Part shown: one piece after another, positions 8,365-18,073 of the stretch
How the letters are laid out: the number at the start of each line of letters is the position of its first letter
Position numbering within the stretch: the stretch's first letter is position 1
Assembly (NCBI RefSeq): GCF_000447205.1
Contig: NZ_AUWY01000078.1
Span: 1-53,714 of the forward strand
Direction of reading: 5' to 3'
DNA length: 53,714 bases
From: Sphingobium ummariense RL-3
GTDB taxonomy: Bacteria; Pseudomonadota; Alphaproteobacteria; Sphingomonadales; Sphingomonadaceae
Translations under genes and position numbers: made by a program
Notes under the pieces: generated by a model
Told to the model about the DNA's origin: nothing
The model's input: only the letters and a program-made list of their open reading frames with translations
Database searches by the model: none

Positions 8365-9393
8365 TCAGGGGAGCAGAAGGCTCGAATCCCCGTAGCTGTA
8401 GAAGCGGTAGCCCTGGGCAATCGCATGGGCATAGGCTGCGTGCATCCGCTCCAGCCCCATCAGCGCCGATACCAGCATGAACAGCGTCGATTTGGGCAGA
8501 TGGAAATTCGTCATCAGCCCGTCCACCGCGCGGAACCGATAGCCCGGCGTGATGAAGATACGCGTTTCGTCGGCGAAAGGCCGGATGATGCCGCTTTCGT
8601 CCGCCGCGCTTTCAAGCAAGCGGAGCGAGGTTGTGCCAACCGCGATCAACCGGCCGCCTGAAGCGCGAACGGCGTTGAGGCGATCGGCGGTGGCCGCGTC
8701 GATGCGGCCCCATTCGGCATGCATCCTGTGATCATCGGTATCATCCGCCTTCACCGGCAGGAAGGTGCCGGCTCCGACATGCAGGGTCAGCGTTTCCGAT
8801 CCGATGCCGGCAGCTACCAGACGGGCCATCAGTTCCGGCGTGAAATGGAGGGCGGCGGTGGGCGCGGCGACCGCGCCGTCCTCCCGCGCGAACATGGTCT
8901 GATAATCGCTGCGGTCGCGCTCATCGGTGGGGCGCTTGCTGGCGATATAGGGGGGCAGCGGCATCCGGCCGGCCCGTTCCAGAAGCAGCTCGACCGGCTC
9001 GTCGCCCTCGAAATCCAGCGTCACACAGCCGTCCTCGTCCCGGGGCCCGGCGATGGCGGTGACATCAGCACCGAAATCGATCCGGTCCCCTTCCCGCACC
9101 CGCTTCGCGTTGCGCAGGAAGGCCTGCCACTGGCGCAGCCCCAGCCGCTTGTGCAGCGTCGCGCCGATCCGCGCCTCGCCCCGCATCCCTTCCAGCTGCG
9201 CGGGAATGACCCGAGTATCGTTGAAGACCAGCACGTCCCCCCGCCGGAGCAGCGACGGCAGGTCGCGCACCGTCCGGTCCTGGAACGGCCGGTCGCCGTC
9301 CACCAGAAGCATCCGCGCCGAATCGCGCGGCGACGCCGGTCGAAGGGCTATGCGATCAGGCGGCAGGTCGAAATCGAACAGGTCTATGCGCAT
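8365..9393 (-). CDS. queA: S-adenosylmethionine:tRNA ribosyltransferase-isomerase
   Basis: Transfers and isomerises the ribosyl part of SAM onto 7-aminomethyl-7-deazaguanine in tRNA, giving epoxyqueuosine. The 342-residue length is normal. Family motifs include the start [19 protein letters not shown], the [11 protein letters not shown] segment and the C-terminal [17 protein letters not shown] and [12 protein letters not shown]. It is the last gene of the leftward xseB-ispA-coaD-cyclophilin-queA run, 22 bp after the cyclophilin gene. tgt, its frequent partner, is not next to it here. Confidence 0.96.
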   Translation of the reverse strand: MRIDLFDFDLPPDRIALRPASPRDSARMLLVDGDRPFQDRTVRDLPSLLRRGDVLVFNDTRVIPAQLEGMRGEARIGATLHKRLGLRQWQAFLRNAKRVREGDRIDFGADVTAIAGPRDEDGCVTLDFEGDEPVELLLERAGRMPLPPYIASKRPTDERDRSDYQTMFAREDGAVAAPTAALHFTPELMARLVAAGIGSETLTLHVGAGTFLPVKADDTDDHRMHAEWGRIDAATADRLNAVRASGGRLIAVGTTSLRLLESAADESGIIRPFADETRIFITPGYRFRAVDGLMTNFHLPKSTLFMLVSALMGLERMHAAYAHAIAQGYRFYSYGDSSLLLP

Positions 9394-9415
9394 GGCAACG
9401 GCCGCGGCGCGGCGC

Positions 9416-10174
9416 TTACTGGGCCGGCGGCGTCGACGGGGCGGACGGCAGGATCGACGGCGCGGGCGGCGCGGACGGGCCGGGAACAGGCGCCGTCACT
9501 GGCGGCTTGCCATCGCTCTCGATCGAAGCCTGGAGGATCGTCGTCGGGTTGGCCGGAGGCTCGCCCGTGGCGATGGCATCGACATATTGCATGCCTTCGA
9601 TAACGCGCCCGAAGACGGTGTATTTCTTGTCGAGTTGCATGCGCGGCAGCAGAACGATGAAGAACTGGCTGTTGGCGCTGTCCTCGCTCTGCGCGCGGGC
9701 CATGGAAACGGCACCGCGCACATGGGGCAGCCAGTTGAATTCCGCCTTGAGGTCAGGCAGCTGCGACCCGCCCGTGCCGTCGCCCTTCGGGTCGCCGCCC
9801 TGCGCCATGAAGCCGGGGATGACGCGGTGGAACTTCAGGCCGTTGTAGAAGCCCTGCCGGGTCAGCTCCTTGATCCGCTCGACATGGCCCGGCGCGACAT
9901 CGGGACGCAGCTGGATGCGAACACGGCCGCCGCTCGACAGGTCAAGATCCCAGATGTTCTGCGGGTCGGCGGGCACGGTGGCCGGCGGCAGCTGCGGCGT
10001 CAGCTGCGTTCCCAGCTGCTTGGCGTTCTGCTCGGCGCGCATAGCGGCCTCCGCCTTCTTCATCTCCTCGGCATTGTTGCCGCCGCCACCGCCGCCCTGG
10101 GCCAGCGCGGCACCGATCGAGGCATAAGCCGCCAGGCCGATCGCGACGGTCTTGAGCGCTGAACGCAAACGCAT
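9416..10174 (-). CDS. Exported cyclophilin-type peptidyl-prolyl isomerase
   Basis: A 252-residue periplasmic proline isomerase. An N-terminal signal peptide (about residues 1-25, ending ALAQ) precedes a Gly/Asn-rich and charged linker. The cyclophilin domain (about 74-222) shows [20 protein letters not shown] with the catalytic Arg, and ANSQFFIVL. The C terminus is a Pro/Ala/Ser-rich tail of about 30 residues. It lies between coaD and queA in a leftward run, about 90 bp after coaD, so it may have its own promoter. Confidence 0.9.
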   Translation of the reverse strand: MRLRSALKTVAIGLAAYASIGAALAQGGGGGGNNAEEMKKAEAAMRAEQNAKQLGTQLTPQLPPATVPADPQNIWDLDLSSGGRVRIQLRPDVAPGHVERIKELTRQGFYNGLKFHRVIPGFMAQGGDPKGDGTGGSQLPDLKAEFNWLPHVRGAVSMARAQSEDSANSQFFIVLLPRMQLDKKYTVFGRVIEGMQYVDAIATGEPPANPTTILQASIESDGKPPVTAPVPGPSAPPAPSILPSAPSTPPAQ

Positions 10175-10264
10175 GAATCCCTAATCCCTATATCCGCCGG
10201 TAAAGGCCACGCAGCCCTGATAGCGCGCTCTCTAGGATGTGCAACTGAACGCAGCCTGAGCGCG

Positions 10265-10777
10265 TCAGACGGCGCCCTTGCGCCCCAGCGCAGCCACTCG
10301 CGCCTCCACCTCTTCGCGGACCGTGGGGCCGACGAACTTGTGGATCGGCCCGCCGTAGAGCGCGATTTCCTTGACCAGGCGCGACGCGATCGGCTGCAGC
10401 GACACGTCGGCCATCAGGAAAACGGTTTCGACCCGGCTGTTGATCTGCTGGTTCATGCCCGCCATCTGATATTCATATTCGAAGTCAGCAACGGCGCGCA
10501 GGCCGCGGATGATGACGCTGGCGCCCTGCGACTCGGCGAAGTCCATCAGCAGCGAGTTGAAGCCCGTGACGACGATCTCCGTATCGATCCCGGCGCATTC
10601 GCGGCGCACCATCTCCAGCCGCTCCTCGTCGGAGAACATCGGCGACTTGGCGATATTGGTGGTGACGCCTATGACCAGCTTGTCGACCAGCTTCGCGCCC
10701 CGGCGGATGATGTCCATGTGCCCCAGGGTGATGGGGTCGAACGTGCCGGGATAGACGCCAACGCGCTGCTTGCTCAT
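10265..10777 (-). CDS. coaD: Phosphopantetheine adenylyltransferase
   Basis: Penultimate step of CoA synthesis: ATP plus 4'-phosphopantetheine gives dephospho-CoA. The protein has 170 residues. The nucleotidyltransferase signature TLGH (residues 17-20) follows VYPGTFDPI, and the domain also has IIRGLRAVADFEYEYQMA and the C-terminal SRLVKEIALYGG. The start is 3 bases from the ispA stop, so it is cotranscribed with ispA. Confidence 0.96.
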   Translation of the reverse strand: MSKQRVGVYPGTFDPITLGHMDIIRRGAKLVDKLVIGVTTNIAKSPMFSDEERLEMVRRECAGIDTEIVVTGFNSLLMDFAESQGASVIIRGLRAVADFEYEYQMAGMNQQINSRVETVFLMADVSLQPIASRLVKEIALYGGPIHKFVGPTVREEVEARVAALGRKGAV

Positions 10778-10780
10778 CGT

Positions 10781-11683
10781 CTATCGATCCCTTTCCACGA
10801 TATAGTCGGCGATCGCGCGCAGCAGATCGGCCTCCGCGCCGAAGCCGTGCAGATGCGCCTTGGACTGCGCCACCAACAGCGCCGCCTGCTCCCGGGCGCG
10901 ATCCACGCCCAGCAGGGAAACGAAGGTTTCCTTTCCCGCGGCCATGTCCTTGCCCAGCGCCTTGCCCGCCAGCACCGGATCGCCTTCCACGTCGAGCAGG
11001 TCGTCCGCGATCTGGAAGGCAAGGCCGATATCGCGGGCATAGCCGTGCAGGCCCCGCCGTCCTTCCGGCGCCAGCCGCGCCACGATGGCCGCAGCGTCGA
11101 TGCAGAAGCTGATCAGCGCCCCGGTCTTGAGCGTCTGGAGCCGGGTGACGGTTGCAAGGTCGAAGCGCGCGTTTTCCGCTTCCAGATCCATCATCTGGCC
11201 CCCTGCCATGCCCGCAGGACCGCTGGCGCGCGCGAGCGCCGTCACCAGTTCCACCCGCACGAAGGGATCGGGATGGGTCTCCTCGTTCGCCAGAATCTCG
11301 AACGCCAGATCGTGCAGGCAGTCGCCCGCCAGGATCGCGGTAGCCTCGTCGAAAGCCTTGTGCGTCGTGAGCTTGCCGCGCCGCATATCGTCATCATCCA
11401 TCGCCGGCAGGTCGTCATGCACCAGCGAGTAGACGTGGATGCATTCCACCGCGAGCCCCACCCGGAGCGCACAGTCGCGCGAGATGTTGAACAGGTCGCA
11501 TGTCGCCTGCACCAGCAGCGGACGCAACCGCTTCCCACCGCCGATGGCCGCGTAGCGCATCGCTTCATAGAGCCGCCTTCGCGGATCGTCGGGCAGCGGC
11601 AGAAGCCTGTCGAACGCCTTGTCGATCTCTGCCGCGACGGCGCTTGCACGCGCCTTTACCAGCGCCCCCGCGCCCCCGGCCAT
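10781..11683 (-). CDS. ispA: Polyprenyl (farnesyl/geranylgeranyl) diphosphate synthase
   Basis: Condenses isopentenyl diphosphate with allylic diphosphates to make C15-C20 prenyl diphosphates. The open frame reaches 11815, but that extension overlaps xseB; the ATG at 11683, four bases after the xseB stop, gives 300 residues, the usual size. The first aspartate-rich motif starts at D90-D91 (HDDLPAMDDDDMRRG), the second is DDLLD, and GGGKRLRP binds the substrate diphosphate. The chain length made cannot be fixed by eye; FPP synthase is the likeliest. The xseB-ispA pairing is classic, though dxs is not seen nearby. Confidence 0.92.
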   Translation of the reverse strand: MAGGAGALVKARASAVAAEIDKAFDRLLPLPDDPRRRLYEAMRYAAIGGGKRLRPLLVQATCDLFNISRDCALRVGLAVECIHVYSLVHDDLPAMDDDDMRRGKLTTHKAFDEATAILAGDCLHDLAFEILANEETHPDPFVRVELVTALARASGPAGMAGGQMMDLEAENARFDLATVTRLQTLKTGALISFCIDAAAIVARLAPEGRRGLHGYARDIGLAFQIADDLLDVEGDPVLAGKALGKDMAAGKETFVSLLGVDRAREQAALLVAQSKAHLHGFGAEADLLRAIADYIVERDR

Positions 11684-11687
11684 GACA

Positions 11688-11948
11688 TCAGTCCGCGCCG
11701 AAGGGCTGGGCGCCGGTGACGGCGCCGCTCTGGTCCAGGGTGAGCTTCTGGATGCGCGCCTCGGCGGCCTGGAGCCTTTCCATGCACTGGCGGCGCAACG
11801 CTTCGCCTTGGGCATAAAGCGAAATGGATTCGTCGAGCGGCACGTCTCCGCTTTCCAGCCGCCGGACGATCGTTTCCAGCGCGCGCAGAGCGTCCTCGAA
11901 CGACATCTGCGTCAAATCCTGCTGCGGTATGGTGCTGTCCTCGGCCAT
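11688..11948 (-). CDS. xseB: Exodeoxyribonuclease VII small subunit
   Basis: An 86-residue small helical subunit of the single-strand-specific exonuclease VII. It has the family core FEDALRALETIVRRLESG and the helix ISLYAQGEALRRQCMERL. It starts the leftward xseB-ispA-coaD run. The large subunit XseA is not in the window, which is usual. Confidence 0.95.
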   Translation of the reverse strand: MAEDSTIPQQDLTQMSFEDALRALETIVRRLESGDVPLDESISLYAQGEALRRQCMERLQAAEARIQKLTLDQSGAVTGAQPFGAD

Positions 11949-12145
11949 GCGCCTGCATTGACCCTGGCCGGGCGAACGGTCAAGCGGCTTGTCGTGCCCG
12001 CCCGCCTGTTCTTTTCGTGCCCGTTACGGAAAAAGCGATTTTGGCCATCGTCACCATAGTGTCATGACGCCGTTGCACTCGGCTGGCGGAATTTGCGCAG
12101 TTTTGCGTTGACGCATATTGTTGCGAGTGCACATAAAGGATCGCT

Positions 12146-12529
12146 ATGAAACAGTATCTCCCCCTCGCTGCCATTGCAGCCCTCGGCCTGCTTTCGGCCT
12201 GCAACAACAACGACCAGCCCGAAGTCGTCGGCGGTCCCGCCGATCCGATGGCAGAGCAGCTCAAGAACGCCGCGCCGGTCGAGCTCCCCCCCTCGGTCAA
12301 GGTCAGCCGCCAGTATCGCTGCAAGGACAACAGCCTGCTGTTCGTCGACTTCATGAGCGACGACAAGACGGCGATCGTGCGCACTACGAAGGAAGGTTCG
12401 CCGACCAAGCTGACCGCGCCCGAGGCCGGCCAGCCGTTCAAGGCCGACGGTGGCTACGAAGTCAGCGGCAGCGGCACCGAAGTCACCGCCGCCTTTGCCG
12501 GCAAGGCTGCGCAGAGCTGCCACGTCTGA
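12146..12529 (+). CDS. Small putative lipoprotein
   Basis: A 127-residue exported protein. A short signal peptide ends in the lipobox LLSAC (Cys19), followed by an Asn/Asp-rich start, so it is probably an outer-membrane or periplasmic lipoprotein. The mature part is about 100 residues; two other cysteines (YRCKD and the C-terminal QSCHV) could form a disulfide, and it recalls MliC/lysozyme-inhibitor-like lipoproteins (Cys at both ends, LLFVDFMSD strand), but I cannot confirm that family. AAGGA lies 5 bases before the ATG. It is monocistronic with its own terminator. Confidence 0.75.
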   Translation: MKQYLPLAAIAALGLLSACNNNDQPEVVGGPADPMAEQLKNAAPVELPPSVKVSRQYRCKDNSLLFVDFMSDDKTAIVRTTKEGSPTKLTAPEAGQPFKADGGYEVSGSGTEVTAAFAGKAAQSCHV

Positions 12530-12555
12530 TCCTGGGCTACTTTAATTCCCATGGC

Positions 12556-12587
12556 ATGGCCGGTCCCGCCGGGACCGGCCATTTTTG
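12556..12587 (+). terminator. Intrinsic terminator after the lipoprotein gene
   Basis: A perfect 12-bp stem ATGGCCGGTCCC (12556-12567) / GGGACCGGCCAT (12571-12582) with a GCC loop, followed by TTTTGTTG. It starts 27 bases after the lipoprotein stop codon. Confidence 0.92.
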
Positions 12588-12653
12588 TTGGGGAGCAGCG
12601 CCTGCCAGGAGAGCCCTTGCCCTTCCCTGCTCGCCAGGAAGCCGGCGGCCTGC

Positions 12654-13097
12654 CTACTTTTCCGGCTGAACCAGCCTCAGCGGCCTCTCGCCGAGCGGCA
12701 CGCCCGTATGCCGGTCGATCACGACAGGATCGATCGGCAGACCCGTTTCGACATCCTCCACGCGGCTCATCGGCAGTCCGCCGCCGCAATGGCGCGCCGA
12801 CCAGCCGGCGAGCGCATGGAGGATCGGCAGAAAGTCTCGCCCCGCCTGCGTGAGCACATATTCGTCCCGCGGCGGTCGCTCGCAATAGCGCCGCTTTTCC
12901 AGCAAGCCATCCCGCGTCAGCGCACGCAACCGCCGCGTCAGGATGTTGGGCGCCACGCCCAAGCTGAGGCGAAACTGCTCGAATCGAGTCATTCCCCGCC
13001 CCGCATCCCGCAAGATCATCAGGCTCCATATGTCCCCTGCCCGAGCGGCCGCGCGACCGATGGGGCATTGCCCGGAAAAATATTCTTCGTTGTCCAT
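12654..13097 (-). CDS. HxlR-family transcriptional regulator
   Basis: A 147-residue winged-helix regulator. The frame is open to 13208, but the ATG at 13097 gives MDNEEYFSGQCPIGRAAARA, the typical HxlR start with its conserved Cys (residue 11). DIWSLMILRDA and NILTRRLRALTRDGLLEKRRY mark the winged helix. HxlR members often sense quinones or electrophiles through that cysteine; this is family knowledge, not shown here. It is divergent from an SDR gene across 73 bp that carries an inverted repeat, so it probably controls both. Confidence 0.9.
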   Translation of the reverse strand: MDNEEYFSGQCPIGRAAARAGDIWSLMILRDAGRGMTRFEQFRLSLGVAPNILTRRLRALTRDGLLEKRRYCERPPRDEYVLTQAGRDFLPILHALAGWSARHCGGGLPMSRVEDVETGLPIDPVVIDRHTGVPLGERPLRLVQPEK

Positions 13098-13110
13098 TGC
13101 ACAAAGATAG

Positions 13111-13139
13111 CGACTCACTATTTTTTTGCAAGTGACTCG
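13111..13139. promoter_or_regulatory. Candidate HxlR operator between the regulator and SDR genes
   Basis: Imperfect inverted repeat CGACTCACT (13111-13119) and AGTGACTCG (13131-13139), 8 of 9 positions symmetrical. The half-site centres are 20 bp apart, about two helical turns. It is in the middle of the 73-bp divergent region, with an A/T run (TATTTTTTTG) at its centre. Confidence 0.5.
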
Positions 13140-13170
13140 ATGAACGGGTCTTTGAAAGCGGAGAAGCAAG

Positions 13171-13980
13171 ATGAAGAACGCAACTGCAGAGGGGACCGCC
13201 CTCATCACCGGCGCATCGAGCGGAATCGGCGCGACCTATGCCGATCGGCTGGCCGAGCGCGGATATGACCTGGTTCTGGTAGCGCGCGACGCGACGCGCA
13301 TGGAAGCGCTGGCGCAGCGGCTGGCGGCCGACCATGGCGTGAAGGTGGACGTGCTGCCCGCCGATCTCACCGATCGCGCCCAACTCGACAGCGTGATCGC
13401 CCGGCTGGAAAGCGACGCGTCGATCTCACTTCTCGTCAACAACGCCGGCATGTCGCTGCACGGCGGGCTGCTGGACAATGACACGGCAGCGATTGACCGC
13501 ATCCTGTCTCTCAACATCACCGCGCCCTCGCTGCTCGCGCGGGCAGCCGGCAACGCCTTTGCGGCACGCGGCGCGGGCGCCATCGTCAACATCGCCTCGG
13601 TGCTCGCGCTGGCGCCAGAGATGTTCGACGGCGTCTACAGCGGCACCAAGGCCTATCTGTTGAACCTGTCCCTGTCGCTGGCGAACCAGCTGCGCGACCG
13701 TGGCGTCCATGTCCAGGCGGTGCTGCCCGGCGCAACCCGCACCGAGATCTGGGAGCGCTCAGGCAAAGATGTCGACGCCTTTCCCGATGGTTTCGTGATG
13801 GAGGTTGGCGACTTGGTCGATGCCGCTCTGGTGGGTTTCGACCGGCAGGAGGGAGTCACCATTCCGCCGCTCGCTGACGAGGCGCTCTATCTGGCCTATG
13901 ATGCGGCGCGGGTCGCGCTGCACCCGCATTTGTCGCGCAATCAGGTCGCCGACCGTTATCTGGAGCCCATCTCCGCCTGA
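13171..13980 (+). CDS. SDR-family oxidoreductase
   Basis: A 269-residue NAD(P)-dependent short-chain dehydrogenase of the classical type. The nucleotide-binding TGASSGIG is at residues 13-20, NNAG is present, and the catalytic Tyr-Lys pair is in YSGTKAYLL after the IVNIAS serine. The cofactor preference and substrate are unknown; Arg after the second strand (VLVARDATR) suggests NADPH. It is divergent from an HxlR regulator, the typical arrangement for an inducible oxidoreductase. AGCGGAGAAGCAAG gives a weak GGAG ribosome-binding site before the ATG. Confidence 0.9.
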   Translation: MKNATAEGTALITGASSGIGATYADRLAERGYDLVLVARDATRMEALAQRLAADHGVKVDVLPADLTDRAQLDSVIARLESDASISLLVNNAGMSLHGGLLDNDTAAIDRILSLNITAPSLLARAAGNAFAARGAGAIVNIASVLALAPEMFDGVYSGTKAYLLNLSLSLANQLRDRGVHVQAVLPGATRTEIWERSGKDVDAFPDGFVMEVGDLVDAALVGFDRQEGVTIPPLADEALYLAYDAARVALHPHLSRNQVADRYLEPISA

Positions 13981-14067
13981 CCACGCGATGCGCCGCTTCG
14001 TCCTTCGGCGGAGCGGCGACGCGCAACATGGTTGTGCCCTTCGCGCCACCCGTCTAAAGGCGCGCTC

Positions 14068-16308
14068 ATGTCGAGCAGCGCCCCCCAGATCACCCCGGAA
14101 ACCGTCGCCGAACACGGCCTCTCCCCGGAAGAATATGACCGCGTCCTCAAGGCCCTGGGGCGCGAGCCCAACCTGACGGAACTCGGCATCTTCTCGGTCA
14201 TGTGGTCAGAGCATTGCAGCTACAAGTCGAGCCGCATCCACCTGAAAAAGCTGCCCACCACCGGCCCGCAGGTCATCTGCGGCCCGGGCGAAAATGCGGG
14301 CGTAGTCGACATCGGCGACGGTCAGGCAGCGATCTTCAAGATGGAGAGCCACAACCACCCGAGCTACATCGAACCCTATCAGGGTGCGGCGACCGGCGTG
14401 GGCGGCATCCTGCGCGACGTGTTCACCATGGGCGCGCGCCCTGTGGCGAACATGAACGCGCTGCGCTTCGGCCGCCCCGACCATCCGAAGATGAAGCACC
14501 TCATCAGCGGCGTGGTGCATGGCATCGGCGGCTATGGCAATTGCGTTGGGGTGCCGACGGTGGGCGGAGAAGTGAACTTCCACCCCGCCTATGACGGCAA
14601 CATCCTGGTCAACGCGATGACCGTAGGCGTCGCGGACACCGACAAGATCTTCTATTCGGCGGCCTCAGGCGTCGGCAATCCGATCGTCTATGTGGGATCC
14701 AAGACCGGACGCGACGGCATCCACGGCGCGACGATGGCGAGCGCGGATTTCGGCGAGGATTCGGAGGAAAAGCGCCCCACCGTTCAGGTCGGCGATCCCT
14801 TCACCGAGAAGCTGCTGATCGAGGCCTGCCTCGAACTCATGGCCTCGGACGCGATCGTCGCGATCCAGGATATGGGCGCCGCGGGCCTTACTTCTTCCAG
14901 CGTCGAGATGGCGTCGAAGGGCGGCGTCGGCATCCGGCTCGACATGGACAAGGTTCCGCAGCGCGAGGCCGGCATGACCGCCTATGAGATGATGCTCTCG
15001 GAAAGCCAGGAGCGCATGCTGATGGTGCTCCAGCCGGGCAAGGAAGCCTTTGCCGAGGCGATCTTCCGCAAGTGGGAACTGGACTTCGCGGTGATCGGCG
15101 AGGTGACCGATACCGGCCGCATGGTGCTGGTCCACAAGGGGGAGACGGTGTGCGACATCCCGCTCGCGCCGCTGGCGGACGACGCGCCGCTCTATGACCG
15201 GCCGGCGTTGCCGCGCGAGGACTATAAGGCATGGGCAGCCGTCAAGCCGCTGGGCGAGCTGCCGGAAAGCGCCGACATCGGCGCCGACCTGCTGGCGCTG
15301 ATGGGATCGCCCGACATCGCCAGCCGCCGCTGGATCTGGGAACAGTACGACCATATGGTTGGCGCCGACACGGTGCAGCGCCCCGGCGGCGATGCGGCAG
15401 TGGTGCGCGTGCACGGGACGCAGAAGGGCATCGCGATCAGCACCGATTGCACACCGCGCTACTGCTATGCCGATCCCTATGAGGGCGGCAAGCAGGCGAT
15501 TGCCGAATGCTATCGCAATCTGAGCGCCGTCGGCGCGACCCCGCTCGCCGTCACCAACTGCCTCAACTTCGCCAACCCGCAGCGGCCGGAGATCATGGCG
15601 CAGCTGACCGGCTGCCTGGAGGGCATGGGCGACGCCTGCCGGGCACTGGACTTCCCGATCGTAAGCGGCAACGTCTCGCTCTACAATGAATCCAAGGCGA
15701 CCGGCGGCGGCTCCGCCATCCTGCCCACGCCCGCGATCGGCGGCATCGGGCTGCTCCCGAACATCGACATCATGGCGACGGTGGCGTTCAAGGCCGAAGC
15801 GGAGGACATCGTCCTGATCGGCGACACCGCCGGCCATCTGGGCCAGTCGATCTGGCTGCGCGAGATTCACGGCCGCGAAGACGGCGACGCTCCGGCGGTC
15901 GATCTGGCCGGCGAGCGGCAGGCCGCTGAACTGGTCCGCGCGCTGGTGGCGGCGGGCGAAGTCACCGCCGTGCACGACATATCCGACGGCGGCCTGCTCG
16001 TGACGGTCGCCGAAATGGCGCTCGCCGGCAGGATCGGCGCCACCATTGCACCTGACTGGGCAAGCGAGACGCCGCTGAGCGCCCAGATGTTCGGCGAGGA
16101 CCAGGGCCGTTATGTCGTGACCGGCCATGCCGAAACCATCCTGGCCCGGGCCGAGGCCGCCGGCGTCCCGGCAACCCGCATCGGCGCCACCGGCGGCGAT
16201 GCCGTGGCAGTGGGCGACGCGGAGGAGAATATCGGCTGGGCCACGCTGCACGATTTGCGGGCGGCGCATGAAGGCTTCTTCCCGAAGCTGATGGACGCGG
16301 AGCTGTAG
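14068..16308 (+). CDS. purL: Phosphoribosylformylglycinamidine synthase subunit II
   Basis: Fourth step of purine synthesis: FGAR plus ATP plus ammonia gives FGAM. This is the small-type PurL (746 residues) that works with separate PurQ and PurS. A TTG extension to 14032 is open but AAAGG before the ATG at 14068 and the sequence favour 14068. Motifs: [15 protein letters not shown] with the catalytic His, [35 protein letters not shown], and a second AIRS-like half ending in [12 protein letters not shown]. purQ and purS are not adjacent. Confidence 0.97.
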   Translation: MSSSAPQITPETVAEHGLSPEEYDRVLKALGREPNLTELGIFSVMWSEHCSYKSSRIHLKKLPTTGPQVICGPGENAGVVDIGDGQAAIFKMESHNHPSYIEPYQGAATGVGGILRDVFTMGARPVANMNALRFGRPDHPKMKHLISGVVHGIGGYGNCVGVPTVGGEVNFHPAYDGNILVNAMTVGVADTDKIFYSAASGVGNPIVYVGSKTGRDGIHGATMASADFGEDSEEKRPTVQVGDPFTEKLLIEACLELMASDAIVAIQDMGAAGLTSSSVEMASKGGVGIRLDMDKVPQREAGMTAYEMMLSESQERMLMVLQPGKEAFAEAIFRKWELDFAVIGEVTDTGRMVLVHKGETVCDIPLAPLADDAPLYDRPALPREDYKAWAAVKPLGELPESADIGADLLALMGSPDIASRRWIWEQYDHMVGADTVQRPGGDAAVVRVHGTQKGIAISTDCTPRYCYADPYEGGKQAIAECYRNLSAVGATPLAVTNCLNFANPQRPEIMAQLTGCLEGMGDACRALDFPIVSGNVSLYNESKATGGGSAILPTPAIGGIGLLPNIDIMATVAFKAEAEDIVLIGDTAGHLGQSIWLREIHGREDGDAPAVDLAGERQAAELVRALVAAGEVTAVHDISDGGLLVTVAEMALAGRIGATIAPDWASETPLSAQMFGEDQGRYVVTGHAETILARAEAAGVPATRIGATGGDAVAVGDAEENIGWATLHDLRAAHEGFFPKLMDAEL

Positions 16309-16384
16309 CCAACTCGCGCACCGGCGGGACAAACGCCCCGAAATCTGGCATGATCGCCCCCGGACGACAGGGGAGATGCAGGTA

Positions 16385-16870
16385 ATGCGCGATAGGATCA
16401 TCCAGGCGGCGTTGATCGCAGGGACGCTCGACATCCTTTCCGCCTTCCTGTTCGCCGGGATGGCGGACATGGGGCCCGTCGCCGTGCTGCAGTTCGTGGC
16501 GAGCGGCCCCTTCGGCGACGGCGCGAAGGGTGATCCCGCCTGGTTCTGGGCAACCATAGGCCTGGCCGTACATTTCGCGATCATGGCCTGCATGGCGGCC
16601 GCCTACATGGCCGTGGCGCGACAGGTGCCCGCGCTGCGGCAGCATTCGATAGCCGCCGGCCTGTTCTACGGCCTGCTGCTCTGGCTGGTCATGTACTGGA
16701 TCATCCAGCCGCTACGCTGGCCGGAACTCTGGCTACCCGACATCTATGCCGGCCGCACCTTTGGCCGGATCGCCTGGGGCGTCGGCAACCAGATCTTCTC
16801 GCACTGCATCCTGGTCGGCCTGCCGATCGCCTGGATCGCGGCGCGCCACCCCGGTCAGACGCGCGCATGA
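16385..16870 (+). CDS. Uncharacterised four-helix membrane protein
   Basis: A 161-residue inner-membrane protein with about four hydrophobic helices (near residues 5-25, 58-78, 90-113 and 133-153) and no family I can name. The ATG at 16385 is 9 bases after GGGGAG; an ATG at 16376 abuts that site and is less likely. It overlaps the DUF3052 gene by 4 bases (ATGA), so the two are translationally coupled. Its function is unknown. Confidence 0.72.
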   Translation: MRDRIIQAALIAGTLDILSAFLFAGMADMGPVAVLQFVASGPFGDGAKGDPAWFWATIGLAVHFAIMACMAAAYMAVARQVPALRQHSIAAGLFYGLLLWLVMYWIIQPLRWPELWLPDIYAGRTFGRIAWGVGNQIFSHCILVGLPIAWIAARHPGQTRA

Positions 16871-17304
16871 CCGCCGGCTATTCCGGCACACCGCTGGCGA
16901 AGAAGCTATCGCTCAAGCCGGGCCAGCGCGCCTGGTGGGACGGCATACCCGGAAGCGTGGCGAAGGAGATCGGCGACAGCGGCGTCGTGCTCCTGCCGCT
17001 GCCGGAGCCGCCGATCGATGCCGGCCATATCTTCGTTACCCACCGCGCGGACATGGAGGCGAAGATCGTCATGCTTCGGCCGCTGCTGGCGCCGACGGGC
17101 TTCCTGTGGGTTAGCTGGCCCAAAAAGGCGTCGAAAGTGCAAACCGACATCAGCGAGGATGTCATCCGCGCGACGATCCTGCCCACGACCGACCTGGTCG
17201 ACGTCAAGGTCTGCGCCGTCGATGCGGTCTGGTCGGGGCTGAAGCTGATGATTCGCAAGGCGGCACGTCAAGCGCCCAGCGTCACCCGACCGAACAGGAT
17301 CTGA
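16867..17304 (+). CDS. DUF3052 family protein
   Basis: A 145-residue cytosolic protein of the DUF3052 family, starting with the characteristic GYSGTPLAKKLSLKPGQ and containing HIFVTHRADMEAKI and LWVSWPKKASK. There is no known activity; related proteins are sometimes found near membrane or stress genes. Its 3' end overlaps the convergent methyltransferase gene by 37 bp. Confidence 0.85.
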   Translation: MTAGYSGTPLAKKLSLKPGQRAWWDGIPGSVAKEIGDSGVVLLPLPEPPIDAGHIFVTHRADMEAKIVMLRPLLAPTGFLWVSWPKKASKVQTDISEDVIRATILPTTDLVDVKVCAVDAVWSGLKLMIRKAARQAPSVTRPNRI

Positions 17305-18035
17305 TAGGCGTCATTGCCTCCGACCGCCTCGAAACTCGCCATCACCCGGCGCAGGTTACTCGGACTCAGCGGGCTACGCCCCTCGCCCGGCACGACCGCC
17401 CCGATTCCCTTGAGATGGGCGAGCAAGCCCCACGCGCCCGCGCACTCCAGCGCCAGCGTCTCGCCGAAGGCGAAGGCATCGCCGTATCCCGCCAGTATAG
17501 CGAGAAGATCGTCCAGTGTCGGATAGACGGGCACGCCCGCCGAGAATCCGCAGGCTTCATGCGCCGCCCGCCACCGCGCGAAGCTGTCGCGCCCCATGGT
17601 CGAGAAGATCAGGCTTCCGCCCGGCCGCAACAGCCCGACCAGGCGCCCGATCGCGCCTTCCAGATCGTCGAACCACTGGAAGGTCAGGCTGGACAGGATC
17701 AGGTCGAACCATGCGCCGGCAAAGGCCGGCACCTCGCCGTCCATGGCCAGGAAGGTGCCCGCCACCCGGCCATCGGAGGATGCCTTCGCCAGCATAGCGG
17801 GAGAAATATCCGTTACCACCAGTTCCGCACCCGGCCAGCGCGCAGGGATGTCACGCGTCAGGAAGCCGGTGCCGCAGCCGATCTCCAATATCCGGGTCAC
17901 CCCGTCCGGCTTCTGCCGCTGCGCCAGATCGGCGACCATCCGCGCCGCCAGCCGCTGCGGCCCGGCATGATCGTCATAGCGGTCGGCCGCCGCGCCGAAG
18001 GCGTCGCTTATCCGTTGCTTGCGGCGGCTGTTCAT
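17268..18035 (-). CDS. BioC-like SAM-dependent methyltransferase
   Basis: A 255-residue class I methyltransferase. Motif I is LEIGCGTGFLTRDI, followed by an acidic VVTDIS. The overall pattern (RRKQRISDAFGAAADRYDDHA at the start, LTFQWFDDLEGAIGRLVGLLRPGGSLIFST) matches malonyl-ACP O-methyltransferase BioC, which starts pimelate synthesis for biotin. No bio genes are nearby, so the assignment is not certain. Start choice: ATG at 18035 gives MNSRRKQ; an in-frame ATG at 18047 (MGLAMNS) is possible. It is divergent from the DUF418 gene. Confidence 0.75.
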   Translation of the reverse strand: MNSRRKQRISDAFGAAADRYDDHAGPQRLAARMVADLAQRQKPDGVTRILEIGCGTGFLTRDIPARWPGAELVVTDISPAMLAKASSDGRVAGTFLAMDGEVPAFAGAWFDLILSSLTFQWFDDLEGAIGRLVGLLRPGGSLIFSTMGRDSFARWRAAHEACGFSAGVPVYPTLDDLLAILAGYGDAFAFGETLALECAGAWGLLAHLKGIGAVVPGEGRSPLSPSNLRRVMASFEAVGGNDAYQILFGRVTLGA

Positions 18036-18073
18036 GGCTAGGCCCATTGGCAGAGCGCCTGCCGCTTGACCAG

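Noticed and set aside
12108..12136. Promoter TTGACG-17-ACATAA before the small lipoprotein gene
   Set aside because: The implied start of transcription would fall at or after the AAGGA ribosome-binding site, so the match is probably coincidental.
13991..14018. CGCCGCT/AGCGGCG hairpin after the SDR gene as a terminator
   Set aside because: No T tract follows and inner pairing is poor; may be chance in GC-rich DNA.
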